Below, piece after piece: positions 7,431 to 16,505 of a stretch of 51,747 nucleotides of DNA. The notes beneath the pieces were generated by a model that was given only the letters and a program-made list of their open reading frames with translations, was not told the origin of the DNA and ran no database searches. The DNA is from Paludibacteraceae bacterium. Lineage in GTDB: Bacteria > Bacteroidota > Bacteroidia > Bacteroidales > Paludibacteraceae. The position numbers and the translations under genes are program-made. Position 1 is the stretch's first letter; each line of letters starts with the position of its first letter. The stretch spans positions 1-51,747 of the forward strand of contig JAKSKZ010000024.1 of NCBI GenBank assembly GCA_024401475.1, in the 5' to 3' direction.

Positions 7431-9320
7431 TTAGAACTGGAAGTATATAAACTTCTGCAAATCTGCCGTGATAAACTGATAGATGATGAATACGGAAACC
7501 ACAACTACCAACGCCATGACAGGCAACGGCAACATTGCAAAACTCAAACGATATCTACGCTTGAAATTCTCAGGAAGCCAATGGATAATCATTCCTATCA
7601 CAAACAATGAGAAAACATAACGATATGCATAAACCATGTCTGGAATAACATCAAGGTTCCACGGACTTCCGATTTGCGTAACCATGTCCTTGGCTGTGTT
7701 CCATGCTGCCTCGTTCGCCTCGGCCGGATCCAAATTAGAACCTGCACGGAAAAAGAGACGCGTCCATGTAATGAAGGCGAATGTCTGCAATACAGCCCAT
7801 GAGGTCTCCAGCCATTTCAACTCTGCAGCAATTCCACACAAATTGTAGAGCATACGCAAGAAGGTTCCAATGAAGATGATGCCCGTCCAAATAACGGCAA
7901 TATTAAAGATTGGCATTGGGAAGAAATAGTCCAAAGTCACGAATATCGAAGTGATGATGAAGATGGTCAACGTACGAACATAAATGTTCATATCCCTCCA
8001 GAACTTGAAGATAATCATTCCTACACCGTTCAATCCACCCCAAATTACGAAGTTACAACTTGCACCATGCCAAAGACCACCCAACAACATCGTATTCATC
8101 GAGTTCATATTGGTATGAATCTTCAACAACTTTTCAGGACGGAAAGCAACAACAATAGCCAAAACCAAAGCAATAGAGACAAAGACCACTGCCACCCACA
8201 AATTACCCGAAAGAATGACGGCAATCAAAGCAATTGTTATAATCCAGAAATAGGTGCCAAACGTAGCGTTTCGATTACCGCCCATCGGGATGTAAAGATA
8301 ATCTTGCAACCACTTGGAAAGGGAGATGTGCCAACGCTTCCAGAAATTACCCGCATTACGGGCTTTATAAGGCGAATTAAAGTTCTTAGGCAAATAGAAA
8401 CCCATCAACATTGCCACACCAATAGCGATATCCGTGTAACCCGAAAAGTCTGCATAGACCTGCAAGGAGTATTCAAACAACGCTGTAAGGTTTTCAAAAC
8501 CCGAATACATCGTTGGGTTTTCGAACACACGATCCACAAAGTTCACCGCAATATAGTCGCTCAAGATAATCTTCTTGGCCATACCATTCAAAATCCAGAA
8601 TATGGCGACACCGAACTGGCGGCGAGAAAGGAAAAACTTCTTATGCAACTGAGGTATGAAATCCTTGGCACGAACAATCGGTCCAGCCACCAACTGAGGG
8701 AAGAAACTGATATAGAATCCAAAATCCAACAAATTGGTCACAGGCGTGATTCGTTTGCGGAAGATGTCCATCAAATAACTGATGCTTTGGAATGTAAAGA
8801 ACGATATACCCACTGGAAGCAATATGGCATCCACATTGAACGCAGGAGCACCCGCAATCTGATTACCCATCCATGCAAAGGCGTTGAAAACTTTCAACTC
8901 TACGCCAAATATACTATGCACCATATCCACAAATAGGTAAGCATACTTGAAATAGCAGAGTGTCATCAAGTTGACTATCAGACCTATAATCAAAAAGAAT
9001 TTCTTGCCTCCATCACTCTTCGTCTTCTCAATACCAAAGGCATCAAAATAGTTGAAAATCGTAGTAAACAATAGAATCAGCGTAAACCAACCACTCGTCT
9101 TGTAATAGAAGAAGAGACTGACGAAGAAGAGAAAAGAGTTTCTCAACAACACCCTGCTGTGCACCAAACTGAAGCCTGCAAAGACCAATGCGAAGAAAGC
9201 CCAGAATTGGAACTGAGTAAAAAGCAACGGATTACTTTCGTCGAACGAAAACAAATTCAAGACGAACTGTACTATAAGAATGAACTGTACGGAAATAAAC
9301 TGTACTATACTATCAATCAT
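7431..9320 (-). CDS. MBOAT-family O-acyltransferase (AlgI/DltB-like)
   Basis: This is a polytopic inner-membrane acyltransferase of 629 aa, longer than AlgI (about 500) because of an extra N-terminal and C-terminal membrane segment. The MBOAT signature is present: PQLVAGPIVRAKDF, KRWHISLSKWLQDYLYIP and GGLWHGASCNFVIWGG, with invariant His418. Such enzymes pass acetyl groups across the membrane to periplasmic SGNH partners that acetylate polysaccharide. It begins 4 bp after an SGNH gene, so it is the last gene of that operon. The acetyl donor and the target glycan are not evident from sequence. Confidence 0.9.
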   Translation of the reverse strand: MIDSIVQFISVQFILIVQFVLNLFSFDESNPLLFTQFQFWAFFALVFAGFSLVHSRVLLRNSFLFFVSLFFYYKTSGWFTLILLFTTIFNYFDAFGIEKTKSDGGKKFFLIIGLIVNLMTLCYFKYAYLFVDMVHSIFGVELKVFNAFAWMGNQIAGAPAFNVDAILLPVGISFFTFQSISYLMDIFRKRITPVTNLLDFGFYISFFPQLVAGPIVRAKDFIPQLHKKFFLSRRQFGVAIFWILNGMAKKIILSDYIAVNFVDRVFENPTMYSGFENLTALFEYSLQVYADFSGYTDIAIGVAMLMGFYLPKNFNSPYKARNAGNFWKRWHISLSKWLQDYLYIPMGGNRNATFGTYFWIITIALIAVILSGNLWVAVVFVSIALVLAIVVAFRPEKLLKIHTNMNSMNTMLLGGLWHGASCNFVIWGGLNGVGMIIFKFWRDMNIYVRTLTIFIITSIFVTLDYFFPMPIFNIAVIWTGIIFIGTFLRMLYNLCGIAAELKWLETSWAVLQTFAFITWTRLFFRAGSNLDPAEANEAAWNTAKDMVTQIGSPWNLDVIPDMVYAYRYVFSLFVIGMIIHWLPENFKRRYRLSFAMLPLPVMALVVVVSVFIIYQFITADLQKFIYFQF

Positions 9321-9324
9321 ACTT

Positions 9325-10575
9325 TTACTCTTTTTTTAAGTAAGAACTAATCAAAGCGTTGTAAAACATATCGCCTATCAACGCATAGCCTTTCGATGTG
9401 AAATGAATTTTATCTTTCTTGGCCAAGCCTGCCTTCTCCCACTTCGGCATAGAGCTCAAACCACCCATGATTTCAAACAAATCCCAAACGCCTCCTTTAT
9501 GACGCTCAGCCAATTTGAAAAAGGCTTGACGCGCCAATAGGCCATTCTTGTTAACCTGGTAACGCCCTCTCCTTATTCTGCGATATGAGTCGTTATTGGT
9601 CACAAAGATGAATGCACAATTAGGAGAGACTGCCTCTATATGTTCAATCAAACGACCATAATTGGCAATAAACATCGAATCGGAAAAACTACGTCCAGAC
9701 GCATCGTTAATTCCTATACCGAAAACCACCAAGTCCGGTTTTATAAGATACAAATCACGCTCCAAGTCTTCACACCTCAAATAAGAAGGCACGGAAGCTC
9801 CGTTCACACCAATTGAATGATATACAATGCCATCCTCCTCATTCATAGGCAAGAAACCTGTCAAAGTAAACGGATGAAGCAACGTATCCTGCTGTGCGAA
9901 AACGACAATAAACGAATCGGTCGGCTCAGGCATTTCAAATAGATAAGATGAGGTAAGTGTGTCATACTCTCCATCCAAATAACGCACAGAATCCAATTTC
10001 AAACGAGGAACGACAAAGCCCTCCTCGGCATACCCCAAAATGCGAAGTTGATCAAACTCCCATCTCTTTCGACTCACGGAAGAATCTGCTGGATTAAGAT
10101 GCACTTTAATCTCTGCAATCGTATCCTTCGTCGTAACCGCGATTCCAGTCATTCCCAACCTTGTGTTATGCTTACGGGAAACATTTCTGGCGGGTTTCCA
10201 TTGTCCTTTATACTTAACCTTATAATTGGTCGGATTGTTCGTCTTGGCAACCGAGAACGGGAAAATCAGTCCTCGGGAAGTTTTCATATCCAAGTTCAAG
10301 GAGTCCATATTCAAACGCACTTGATTGGAGAAGAAATCAGCCTGCACATGAGAGCCTCCGATATGGAGCACGCTCACCTTGGATCGACGGCAAAGCACCA
10401 CCGAATCCAACTTATCATAAAAGAGATCCAATCGACTCGAATCCTGTCCAGGAATCAAAATCCGATTTGCATCATATTTGATAAACGGATACTCGTCTAC
10501 AGTCTTCAAAAAACCTTGTGCCACTACATTCAGAACGCAACAGCACAAAACCACCATCACAAAAAAACTTTTCAT
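9325..10575 (-). CDS. SGNH/GDSL-type hydrolase-like protein, exported
   Basis: The protein begins with a signal peptide (MKSFFVMVVLCCCVLNVVAQ). Block I is HIGGSHVQAD, where the usual Asp of GDS is Gly but the nucleophile Ser remains. Block III is FGIGINDASG and block V is DKIHFTSKGY, which supplies the DxxH dyad. It probably acts in the periplasm as acetyl-transfer or esterase partner of the MBOAT protein. The start used is ATG 10575, whose A is shared with the upstream stop (TGATG), signalling translational coupling; a GTG one codon earlier is less likely. Confidence 0.8.
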   Translation of the reverse strand: MKSFFVMVVLCCCVLNVVAQGFLKTVDEYPFIKYDANRILIPGQDSSRLDLFYDKLDSVVLCRRSKVSVLHIGGSHVQADFFSNQVRLNMDSLNLDMKTSRGLIFPFSVAKTNNPTNYKVKYKGQWKPARNVSRKHNTRLGMTGIAVTTKDTIAEIKVHLNPADSSVSRKRWEFDQLRILGYAEEGFVVPRLKLDSVRYLDGEYDTLTSSYLFEMPEPTDSFIVVFAQQDTLLHPFTLTGFLPMNEEDGIVYHSIGVNGASVPSYLRCEDLERDLYLIKPDLVVFGIGINDASGRSFSDSMFIANYGRLIEHIEAVSPNCAFIFVTNNDSYRRIRRGRYQVNKNGLLARQAFFKLAERHKGGVWDLFEIMGGLSSMPKWEKAGLAKKDKIHFTSKGYALIGDMFYNALISSYLKKE

Positions 10576-12089
10576 CACTCCTGCTTGGTCAAATCAACCG
10601 TCATCAATAAATTTTCAATATACGCACGCTCCTTCTCGTCATGTCTCTTCCAGAAGCAGTAATAGTCGTAATAATTCACCATTGTCTCCACAAAGACCTC
10701 CGAAATTCGGTCGGCGCCCTTGCGCGTGAAGTGCAAATAGTCGCTCGCCGCCCAAGCTGGCTGGTTGGCCACCCATTTCTGCATAGAGCCCTCGCCGCCC
10801 ATCACTTGGTACATATCCCAGAACATTGCACCGTTCTCTAATGCGGCTGCCTTCAAACTGTCGATAACAGTCTCCAACTTTGGATAAGATTGCAACTTGC
10901 CGTCCACCACCAAAGACATGTCTGCTGGACCTATCAACATATACTGAGCATCTGGATAGATTCTCTTCATATATTTCAACTGCTGCGACATGGTTGTTTT
11001 ATATCCAGAAATCGTTTTCGACGTAGTCAAATAAGGAACCGAGTTACCACCGTACTCCATTAAAATCAAACGAGTGTTCAAGGTCTTCAACATCGTCTGC
11101 ATCGTGCTTTTCTCTATGCTGGAGAAGAAGGTTCCTGAACTTCCGCGCATCGGCACATTATCCACGGCCACGCCATACTTTCCATCCACGGAGATACCAT
11201 ACAATTCGGCAGTACCCGAAAGACGCAACGTAAACCTATTGACCATCGTGTCCAAATTCCACGACATGATTGTCATGCCCGACTTTGTGTCTGAAACATA
11301 TTGCGTACCCTTGTCCTTACCTCCAACAACTAAAGTCGCCATGAAATTTCCCTTGTTATTTCCCATGAACAACTTGACATTCGAGAATTTCTTCGTTCTC
11401 GGGAAAGTCGTCTTCATCTCCCTTGCCAACACTGAGATGGAACAGATTCCGCTCATTTCAGCCACTTGGCCTAAAGCACCATAACGATTATGACTGGCCT
11501 TCTGCCTCAATGTTCCAGAAATCAAATATCGTGGCAAACTATCCGAACAACTCTGACTGATAGCCGATGACGGAATAGGCTGGATGGCAGGAATCAAGCC
11601 AGGACCCCAACCTCCAAATTTCTCTTGGAAACTTTGACGTATATAACCTGAAATTCGGTCGCCTTCTATCTGAGAATCACCATAATGCAAGATATGGACG
11701 ACCTCTTTTTTTGTCTTGCAATTTTCCAATGCACGGAAGAATGGGAACAATCCGTTGGGTGAACCACCGTTGGGAAGATGGAAACGAGACGGATGCTCGC
11801 GGAAGAATTTAGCATAAGTGCGAATGGTATCGACCAAAGCCAAAGAATCGGCCCTTGCCACTTGTGCCAAAGAGTCTTGAACAAACAAGGCCAAACTCTC
11901 TTCCACCTTCTTCAATTCCTCTTCTGCACTAACCTTCGTTGATGATTTTTGTGACAACACCTCCGGAATGTCAGGGAACAGGAATTTCTTATCAAACACC
12001 TTAATTCCGTCTTTCGGATAAACTTGGCAGACCGTTGCCAATACCAATATAATTGAAAATATAAAACCTAATATCTGACTTGCCTTCAT
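10575..12089 (-). CDS. SGNH/GDSL-type hydrolase, exported, paralogue of the next gene
   Basis: This 504-aa protein has an N-terminal signal or anchor segment (residues about 4-22). Block I is HYGDSQIEGDRIS with the catalytic Ser; a block with GGNS follows in LILMEYGGNSVPYL, and SDYLHFTRKG provides the DxxH pair. A predicted beta-rich insert separates blocks I and III. It is first in the three-gene operon SGNH - SGNH - MBOAT on the minus strand. Two SGNH proteins with one MBOAT suggest two acceptor specificities or an acetylation/deacetylation pair; this is inference. Confidence 0.8.
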   Translation of the reverse strand: MKASQILGFIFSIILVLATVCQVYPKDGIKVFDKKFLFPDIPEVLSQKSSTKVSAEEELKKVEESLALFVQDSLAQVARADSLALVDTIRTYAKFFREHPSRFHLPNGGSPNGLFPFFRALENCKTKKEVVHILHYGDSQIEGDRISGYIRQSFQEKFGGWGPGLIPAIQPIPSSAISQSCSDSLPRYLISGTLRQKASHNRYGALGQVAEMSGICSISVLAREMKTTFPRTKKFSNVKLFMGNNKGNFMATLVVGGKDKGTQYVSDTKSGMTIMSWNLDTMVNRFTLRLSGTAELYGISVDGKYGVAVDNVPMRGSSGTFFSSIEKSTMQTMLKTLNTRLILMEYGGNSVPYLTTSKTISGYKTTMSQQLKYMKRIYPDAQYMLIGPADMSLVVDGKLQSYPKLETVIDSLKAAALENGAMFWDMYQVMGGEGSMQKWVANQPAWAASDYLHFTRKGADRISEVFVETMVNYYDYYCFWKRHDEKERAYIENLLMTVDLTKQE

Positions 12090-12155
12090 TAGACTACTAA
12101 ATTACTATACACTATTTCAGACGAGCCTGCAAGGCCCACCCAATACTCCAATCTA

Positions 12156-12163
12156 CAAAAGTA
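12156..12163 (-). promoter_or_regulatory. -7 box upstream of the SGNH-SGNH-MBOAT operon
   Basis: The minus strand reads TACTTTTG, matching TAnnTTTG, 67 bases upstream of the ATG at 12089. No matching -33 element is visible at the right distance. Confidence 0.4.
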
Positions 12164-12268
12164 AACAATAATAGGCAAATAACGTGCCACGCATCTGTTT
12201 TTTTCACTTTTTTCGAGACAACGGAATTAGAATAACGCCTTGCTACCTCCGATTGGTCAAATACATCC

Positions 12269-13252
12269 CTACAATTGTATCCCCGTCAACATCAATCTTT
12301 CGCCAGAAAGGTCGATTGACGGACATCTCTTTTCAAGCAAGGCAATCTGCTCCAACGTATTCGCCACAAAACGCTGATGAGGAATGGAATTGGGATTGAA
12401 TGCCCGATGTGAAACAGCCAACACCACACGCTCCACTTCCATCATCGTTTGCTTGGCCTCGTCCGACAAAAAACAGACCACAAACTTCTCCCACAAATAT
12501 TGAACTGCCTGGTCATTGGGATGAAGCATGTCTGATGCATAGAAACGATAGTCCCGCAAATCGTCCATCATTATCTCATAAGAGGGAAAATAGAAAACCT
12601 TGTCGGGAAAACGGTTCACCAACTCATCTGCAGCCAACAACAATACCGACTTGCTAATTTGATTGCCGTGTGCTCCATCCTTCCAATGGCGTATCGGACT
12701 GACCGTCAAAACCACCTTCTGCTTCTCGTTTTTAGTCCATAAGCGAGAAAGAAATTCCACATAAGAATCAACGATCGACTCTACCGATAAGCGTTCGCGC
12801 ACAAACAAAGAGGCTGGTTGCTTATGACAGTTGGCCACCACCGTGCCATTCTCATGTCGATAGATCCAAGCCGTGCCCCAAGTCAAAAAAAGCACGTCGG
12901 ACTGCAAAAGGGAGGCTCTGCCTCGTTGCAAAGCATCATTAGCATAACGAAGATAATCTTCGGAACTCAACGAAGCGAACTCACTATGAAGCGAGAAACT
13001 GTTCCAAACTCCATCTTGCTCAAAAATCTCCCTCTCCGTAAAATCATCTCCATCCAACATCCGAGCCAAAGAAAGGCGGATTGATTCGGGATTGAACATC
13101 ACCCCAAACGGATTGGTCTGGATATTGAATTTCAAAGCATTCAGCTTTCTGCCGATATTCTCCACAAAACAAGATCCCATAAAGAAAAGTGAATCTCCAT
13201 AGGTTATCTTCCTATCGTATTGCGGTGCTACTACCTCTGTGCGAAACTGCAT
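12269..13252 (-). CDS. GSCFA family protein (SGNH-like)
   Basis: The 327-aa protein begins QFRTEV and contains the naming motif MGSCFVENIG, then FLTWGTAWIY and SPIRHWKDG. Near the C-terminus SDMLHPNDQA supplies a DxxH pair like block V of SGNH hydrolases, so a Ser-Asp-His enzyme is plausible. No signal peptide is seen. I prefer ATG 13252 to ATG 13264 because family members start close to MKFRTE and the upstream ATG touches the ompA-like terminator. It lies just upstream of the O-acylation operon on the same strand, which suggests, without proving, a shared role. Biochemical function is unknown for the family. Confidence 0.85.
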   Translation of the reverse strand: MQFRTEVVAPQYDRKITYGDSLFFMGSCFVENIGRKLNALKFNIQTNPFGVMFNPESIRLSLARMLDGDDFTEREIFEQDGVWNSFSLHSEFASLSSEDYLRYANDALQRGRASLLQSDVLFLTWGTAWIYRHENGTVVANCHKQPASLFVRERLSVESIVDSYVEFLSRLWTKNEKQKVVLTVSPIRHWKDGAHGNQISKSVLLLAADELVNRFPDKVFYFPSYEIMMDDLRDYRFYASDMLHPNDQAVQYLWEKFVVCFLSDEAKQTMMEVERVVLAVSHRAFNPNSIPHQRFVANTLEQIALLEKRCPSIDLSGERLMLTGIQL

Positions 13253-13264
13253 ATTAACAAGCAT

Positions 13265-13294
13265 AAAAAAGGGCGAGCAAGATGCTCAGCCCTT
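13265..13294 (-). terminator. Terminator of the OmpA-like gene
   Basis: On the minus strand the stem GGGC-GAGC is closed by GCTC-GCCC with one bulged base and loop AAGAT, followed by six T. It sits directly before the possible upstream ATG of the GSCFA gene. Confidence 0.75.
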
Positions 13295-13318
13295 ATGTTT
13301 TCATATTATTCCCTTTAA

Positions 13319-14302
13319 TCATTCACCACCAATGACCTTCATAATCTCATCGATGTTAGGACTGATGATAATCTCCGTACGACGGTTTCTTTGACGAGCC
13401 TCTCTCGTATCGGCAGTATCTATCGGAACAAACTCGGCACGACCGGAAGCCGTAACGCGACTTGGGGCAATACCCTCGTTTCTCAACAAAATACGTACAA
13501 TTGAAGTCGCACGCTTAGTACTCAAATCCCAGTTGTCGTCCACGTTACCGTAGCCTCTATAAGGGAGGTCATCCGTATGACCTTCAATTACAACCTGAAG
13601 ATCCTTATTGTCCGCCAAAAGTTTGGAAATGTTCTCCAACGCTGCGACGCCCTTCTCATCAACTTCCCAACTACCAGAGTGGAACAACAGTTTCTCATCC
13701 ATAGAGACATAGACCTTTCCATTCTTGTTGACAACCTCCAAACCGTTGCCTACATAGCCCTTCAAAGCCGTAGCCACCTTCTGACGCAAGCCACGCATCA
13801 AGCTATCTTGCTCGTTGATCTTTTTAGACAAATATTCAACTTTCTTCTCCTTTTCGGCCAAGGCCTTAGCCGAAGTCTGCAAATCATTTTCAGCCTTCAA
13901 CAAAGCATCCTCACGCACTTGCAATTTTTCTTGTGATTTCTGCAAATCGGACAACAAAGCCTTGATTTCCTTCTCTCCTTGAGAGTTCGACTTGCCCAAT
14001 TGATCATTGAGTTGGTTATACAAAGACTGCAATGAAGCCAACTGAAGTTCGCTTTGGTGCAACTCCTTTGATTGTCTAACCGTATCGGCAATGATCTCCT
14101 CCAAGCGTTTCTGCATAGCCGAAGAATCTGCCGCCAAATTGGAAATTCTAACTTGAGCAGCCGTCAAATCACGAGAGGTTGCGTTATTCTCCTTGACACA
14201 ATCATCCAACTGACTTTGGATAGATTCCATCTTTTTTGTACTTGCACAAGAAGTGGCTAAAAGTCCAGCAAATAGCAAATAGCAAATATTTCTTTTCTTC
14301 AT
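13319..14302 (-). CDS. OmpA-family peptidoglycan-binding lipoprotein
   Basis: A lipoprotein signal MKKRNICYLLFAGLLATSC places the acylated Cys at residue 19. Residues about 25-185 are heptad-rich coiled coil. Residues about 205-320 are an OmpA C-terminal domain with VIEGHTDDLPY and RQRNRRTEI, the segments that grip diaminopimelate in family members. It probably tethers the outer membrane to peptidoglycan. It is monocistronic, with its own -7 box and terminator. Confidence 0.92.
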   Translation of the reverse strand: MKKRNICYLLFAGLLATSCASTKKMESIQSQLDDCVKENNATSRDLTAAQVRISNLAADSSAMQKRLEEIIADTVRQSKELHQSELQLASLQSLYNQLNDQLGKSNSQGEKEIKALLSDLQKSQEKLQVREDALLKAENDLQTSAKALAEKEKKVEYLSKKINEQDSLMRGLRQKVATALKGYVGNGLEVVNKNGKVYVSMDEKLLFHSGSWEVDEKGVAALENISKLLADNKDLQVVIEGHTDDLPYRGYGNVDDNWDLSTKRATSIVRILLRNEGIAPSRVTASGRAEFVPIDTADTREARQRNRRTEIIISPNIDEIMKVIGGE

Positions 14303-14324
14303 TTTTGTAATCTCTTTAATACTG

Positions 14325-14332
14325 CAAATATA
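14325..14332 (-). promoter_or_regulatory. -7 box of the OmpA-like gene
   Basis: The minus strand reads TATATTTG, a perfect consensus, 22 bases from the ATG at 14302, giving a very short leader. Confidence 0.55.
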
Positions 14333-14533
14333 CGTTTTTTAAGGGAAAGAGCGTGAATTGTGAGTTAAGAAATAAGAACTAAGAACTAAGAATTAACAAA
14401 TCAACCACTTAAGGCAACCTCTACAAGTTGATTTCGAGAGAGTTTTGAATTTGCTTGGCTTTGCCCAAGTCGCTTCTTGCCTATAGGGACTCTAGGATGA
14501 AACATTAGACGCGAGATCTCGCATCTCTACAAC

Positions 14534-14563
14534 TTGAAACGTGAAACATTTTCATTATCTTTG
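14534..14563 (+). promoter_or_regulatory. Promoter of the first ATPase/nuclease gene
   Basis: TTG at 14534-14536, 19 bp, then TATCTTTG at 14556-14563 fits the Bacteroidetes consensus. The leader to ATG 14588 is about 20 bases. A palindrome GCGAGATCTCGC lies a few bases upstream. The same -7 region is duplicated before the second gene. Confidence 0.65.
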
Positions 14564-14587
14564 TCAAAATTCCATAAAAACAAGATT

Positions 14588-16132
14588 ATGAAATTTCCAA
14601 TAGGTATACAGACATTTGAAAAGATAATTGAAGGCGGTTATGTCTATGTAGACAAAACTGATCTGGTATACAAATTAGTTTCCTCAGGAGAATATTATTT
14701 CTTGAGCCGCCCGCGTCGTTTCGGTAAAAGTCTGCTTACCACTACACTGGAGGCCTATTTTCACGGCAGAAAGGAGCTTTTCAAAGGTCTTGCTATTGAT
14801 TCGTTGGAGACGGAATGGATTGAATATCCGGTGTTTCATTTGGATTTTTCGGGGGCTGACTATACTAAGAATACGGCTTTGCCTAATAGATTGAATTCGG
14901 TGTTGGACCAATGGGAAAACATCTATGGAAGAATTGAGAGCGAGAAGGAGATTGGAGATCGTTTTTATGGTGTGATTTCTCGTGCGAGAGAAAAGATCGG
15001 CAGAAAAGTGGTCATATTGATTGACGAGTATGACAAACCTCTGACTGACACTATCGGTCTCGCTGAAATCCAGGATGAGAACAGAGCTTTGCTTCAAAGC
15101 CTATATAGTATTTTCAAAAGAGGAGACAGTCATATCAAATTCACATTCCTTACTGGCGTCACCCGTTATGGCAAACTGGGAATTTTCAGCGCGGCAAATA
15201 ATTTGCAGGACATCTCCACGAGCAAAAAATATGCGTCTATATGTGGAATCTCAGAAAATGAGCTTCGCACATGTTTCGATGATGAGATTAAAAAATTTGC
15301 AGAAGATGATAATGTCAGTGTGGATGAGATGTATGGATTGCTTAAAAAGAAATATGATGGCTATCATTTTTCTGAAAAATCGGAAGACATCTACAATCCG
15401 TTCAGTCTGCTTAATGCGTTGAGCGAAAAACAATTAAGAAACTATTGGTTTGCAACAGGCACACCGACATATTTGGCTAGGATCTTAAAAAAACAAAGTT
15501 ATGATTTGACCACTTTCAATAAAGAGATTGTGTCGACTGCGGAAGGTATTGCGTCGTTTGGCAATGGAGAGGATAATATTGTTGCCGCGCTTTATCAGAG
15601 TGGATATCTGACAATCAAGAGTTATGAAGATGACATCTATAAATTGGGATTCCCCAATGAGGAGGTTGCCGATGGGTTTGTCCGTTATTTGGCGATTGAG
15701 TTTGCCGGAAAATCCATGAACGAATGGGATACAGATATTTATACACTGAAACAGCATATTCGTAACGATGACGTAGATTCGTTTATGACTCAGATGCAAC
15801 TGATAATGAGCGAGGTCCCATTTGAAAGTAATGAGGTCAAACTGATTGAGGCAAACTTCCGCAATCTGCTTTATTTGATGATCCGAGCAACAGGATTCAA
15901 TGTTACAGTGGAACGTCCTGTGCTGAGCGGACGCATCGACGTCTTCTTTGAAACAAACAATTGCGTCTACATCATTGAATGTAAGCGTGATGGTTCCGCA
16001 CAGGAAGCATTGGCTCAGATAGATGAAAAGAGATACGCTAAAAAGATCTCTGCCCCAGGAAAGACTGTGGTGAAGATCGGGGCAAATTTCAGCACAACGG
16101 AGAAGAATTTGACGGAGTGGATGGTGGGATAA
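14588..16132 (+). CDS. AAA-ATPase-like / PD-(D/E)XK nuclease superfamily protein, copy 1
   Basis: The 514-aa protein has the two-part architecture common in Bacteroidetes: an N-terminal AAA-ATPase-like domain (Pfam AAA-ATPase_like) with the nucleotide loop RPRRFGKS at residues 41-48 and Walker B VVILIDEYDKPL, and a C-terminal PD-(D/E)XK domain (DUF1703) with GRIDVFF and IIECKRD. The function is unknown. The start is ATG 14588, since the upstream in-frame codon at 14534 lies in the promoter. It is paralogous to the gene at 16506: the first roughly 140 bp and the last 540 bp are nearly identical, while the middle diverges. Confidence 0.85.
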   Translation: MKFPIGIQTFEKIIEGGYVYVDKTDLVYKLVSSGEYYFLSRPRRFGKSLLTTTLEAYFHGRKELFKGLAIDSLETEWIEYPVFHLDFSGADYTKNTALPNRLNSVLDQWENIYGRIESEKEIGDRFYGVISRAREKIGRKVVILIDEYDKPLTDTIGLAEIQDENRALLQSLYSIFKRGDSHIKFTFLTGVTRYGKLGIFSAANNLQDISTSKKYASICGISENELRTCFDDEIKKFAEDDNVSVDEMYGLLKKKYDGYHFSEKSEDIYNPFSLLNALSEKQLRNYWFATGTPTYLARILKKQSYDLTTFNKEIVSTAEGIASFGNGEDNIVAALYQSGYLTIKSYEDDIYKLGFPNEEVADGFVRYLAIEFAGKSMNEWDTDIYTLKQHIRNDDVDSFMTQMQLIMSEVPFESNEVKLIEANFRNLLYLMIRATGFNVTVERPVLSGRIDVFFETNNCVYIIECKRDGSAQEALAQIDEKRYAKKISAPGKTVVKIGANFSTTEKNLTEWMVG

Positions 16133-16180
16133 TTCATAATCGTATATGTAAATTCCCAATAAAACTCATTTAAACCGACA

Positions 16181-16425
16181 CCATTATGTTTGCGACCTGC
16201 GGTCACAAACATAATGGAATCGGCTACGAAGCACTTCGTGCCAGGTCCGCTGGACCATGGAATGTGTGCTGAATCCTATGTTTGTGGGAAAATAAACGTG
16301 TTTCATCAGCGTGTTAGTAGTCCGGAGGACTTTTCACGAAGTGATGGGTAGCCGATTCCTGCGCAGCAGGTGTCGGGGGCGTGTGGCGCATAGCCCCGGG
16401 GGTAAACATAGCCCCGGGGGTAAAC
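16181..16425. repeat. Cluster of short palindromes with 3-nt loops plus an 18-bp tandem repeat
   Basis: The 37-base hairpin 16181-16217 has arms CCATTATGTTTGcGACC and its complement around TGC, with one mismatch. Further perfect palindromes are GGTCC-GCT-GGACC (16244-16256), AGTCC-GGA-GGACT (16319-16331), TCAC-GAA-GTGA (16334-16344) and CCTGC-GCA-GCAGG (16358-16370); ACGAAG-CA-CTTCGT (16226-16239) has a 2-nt loop. An 18-bp unit centred on GCCCCGGGGG is repeated head to tail at 16390-16407 and 16408-16425. The 373-bp gap between the two genes holds no ORF that I can support. Confidence 0.75.
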
Positions 16426-16473
16426 CCGGGGGCGGATTCGCATAATTGAATTCAATATTCGCAACATTTTCAT

Positions 16474-16481
16474 TATCTTTG
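16474..16481 (+). promoter_or_regulatory. -7 box of the second ATPase/nuclease gene
   Basis: TATCTTTG lies in a block duplicated from the copy-1 promoter (ACATTTTCAT precedes it in both). The -33 region is not conserved between the copies; here no TTG sits at 19 bp. Confidence 0.55.
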
Positions 16482-16505
16482 CAGAAATTCCATAAAAACG
16501 AGATT

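Noticed and set aside
8067..8936. 289-codon open frame antisense to the MBOAT gene
   Set aside because: It lies wholly inside a conserved gene on the other strand, with no family pattern and no promoter.
14380..14400. Repeat of AAGAACTAAG as a regulatory iteron
   Set aside because: Only two to three imperfect copies in AT-rich intergenic DNA.
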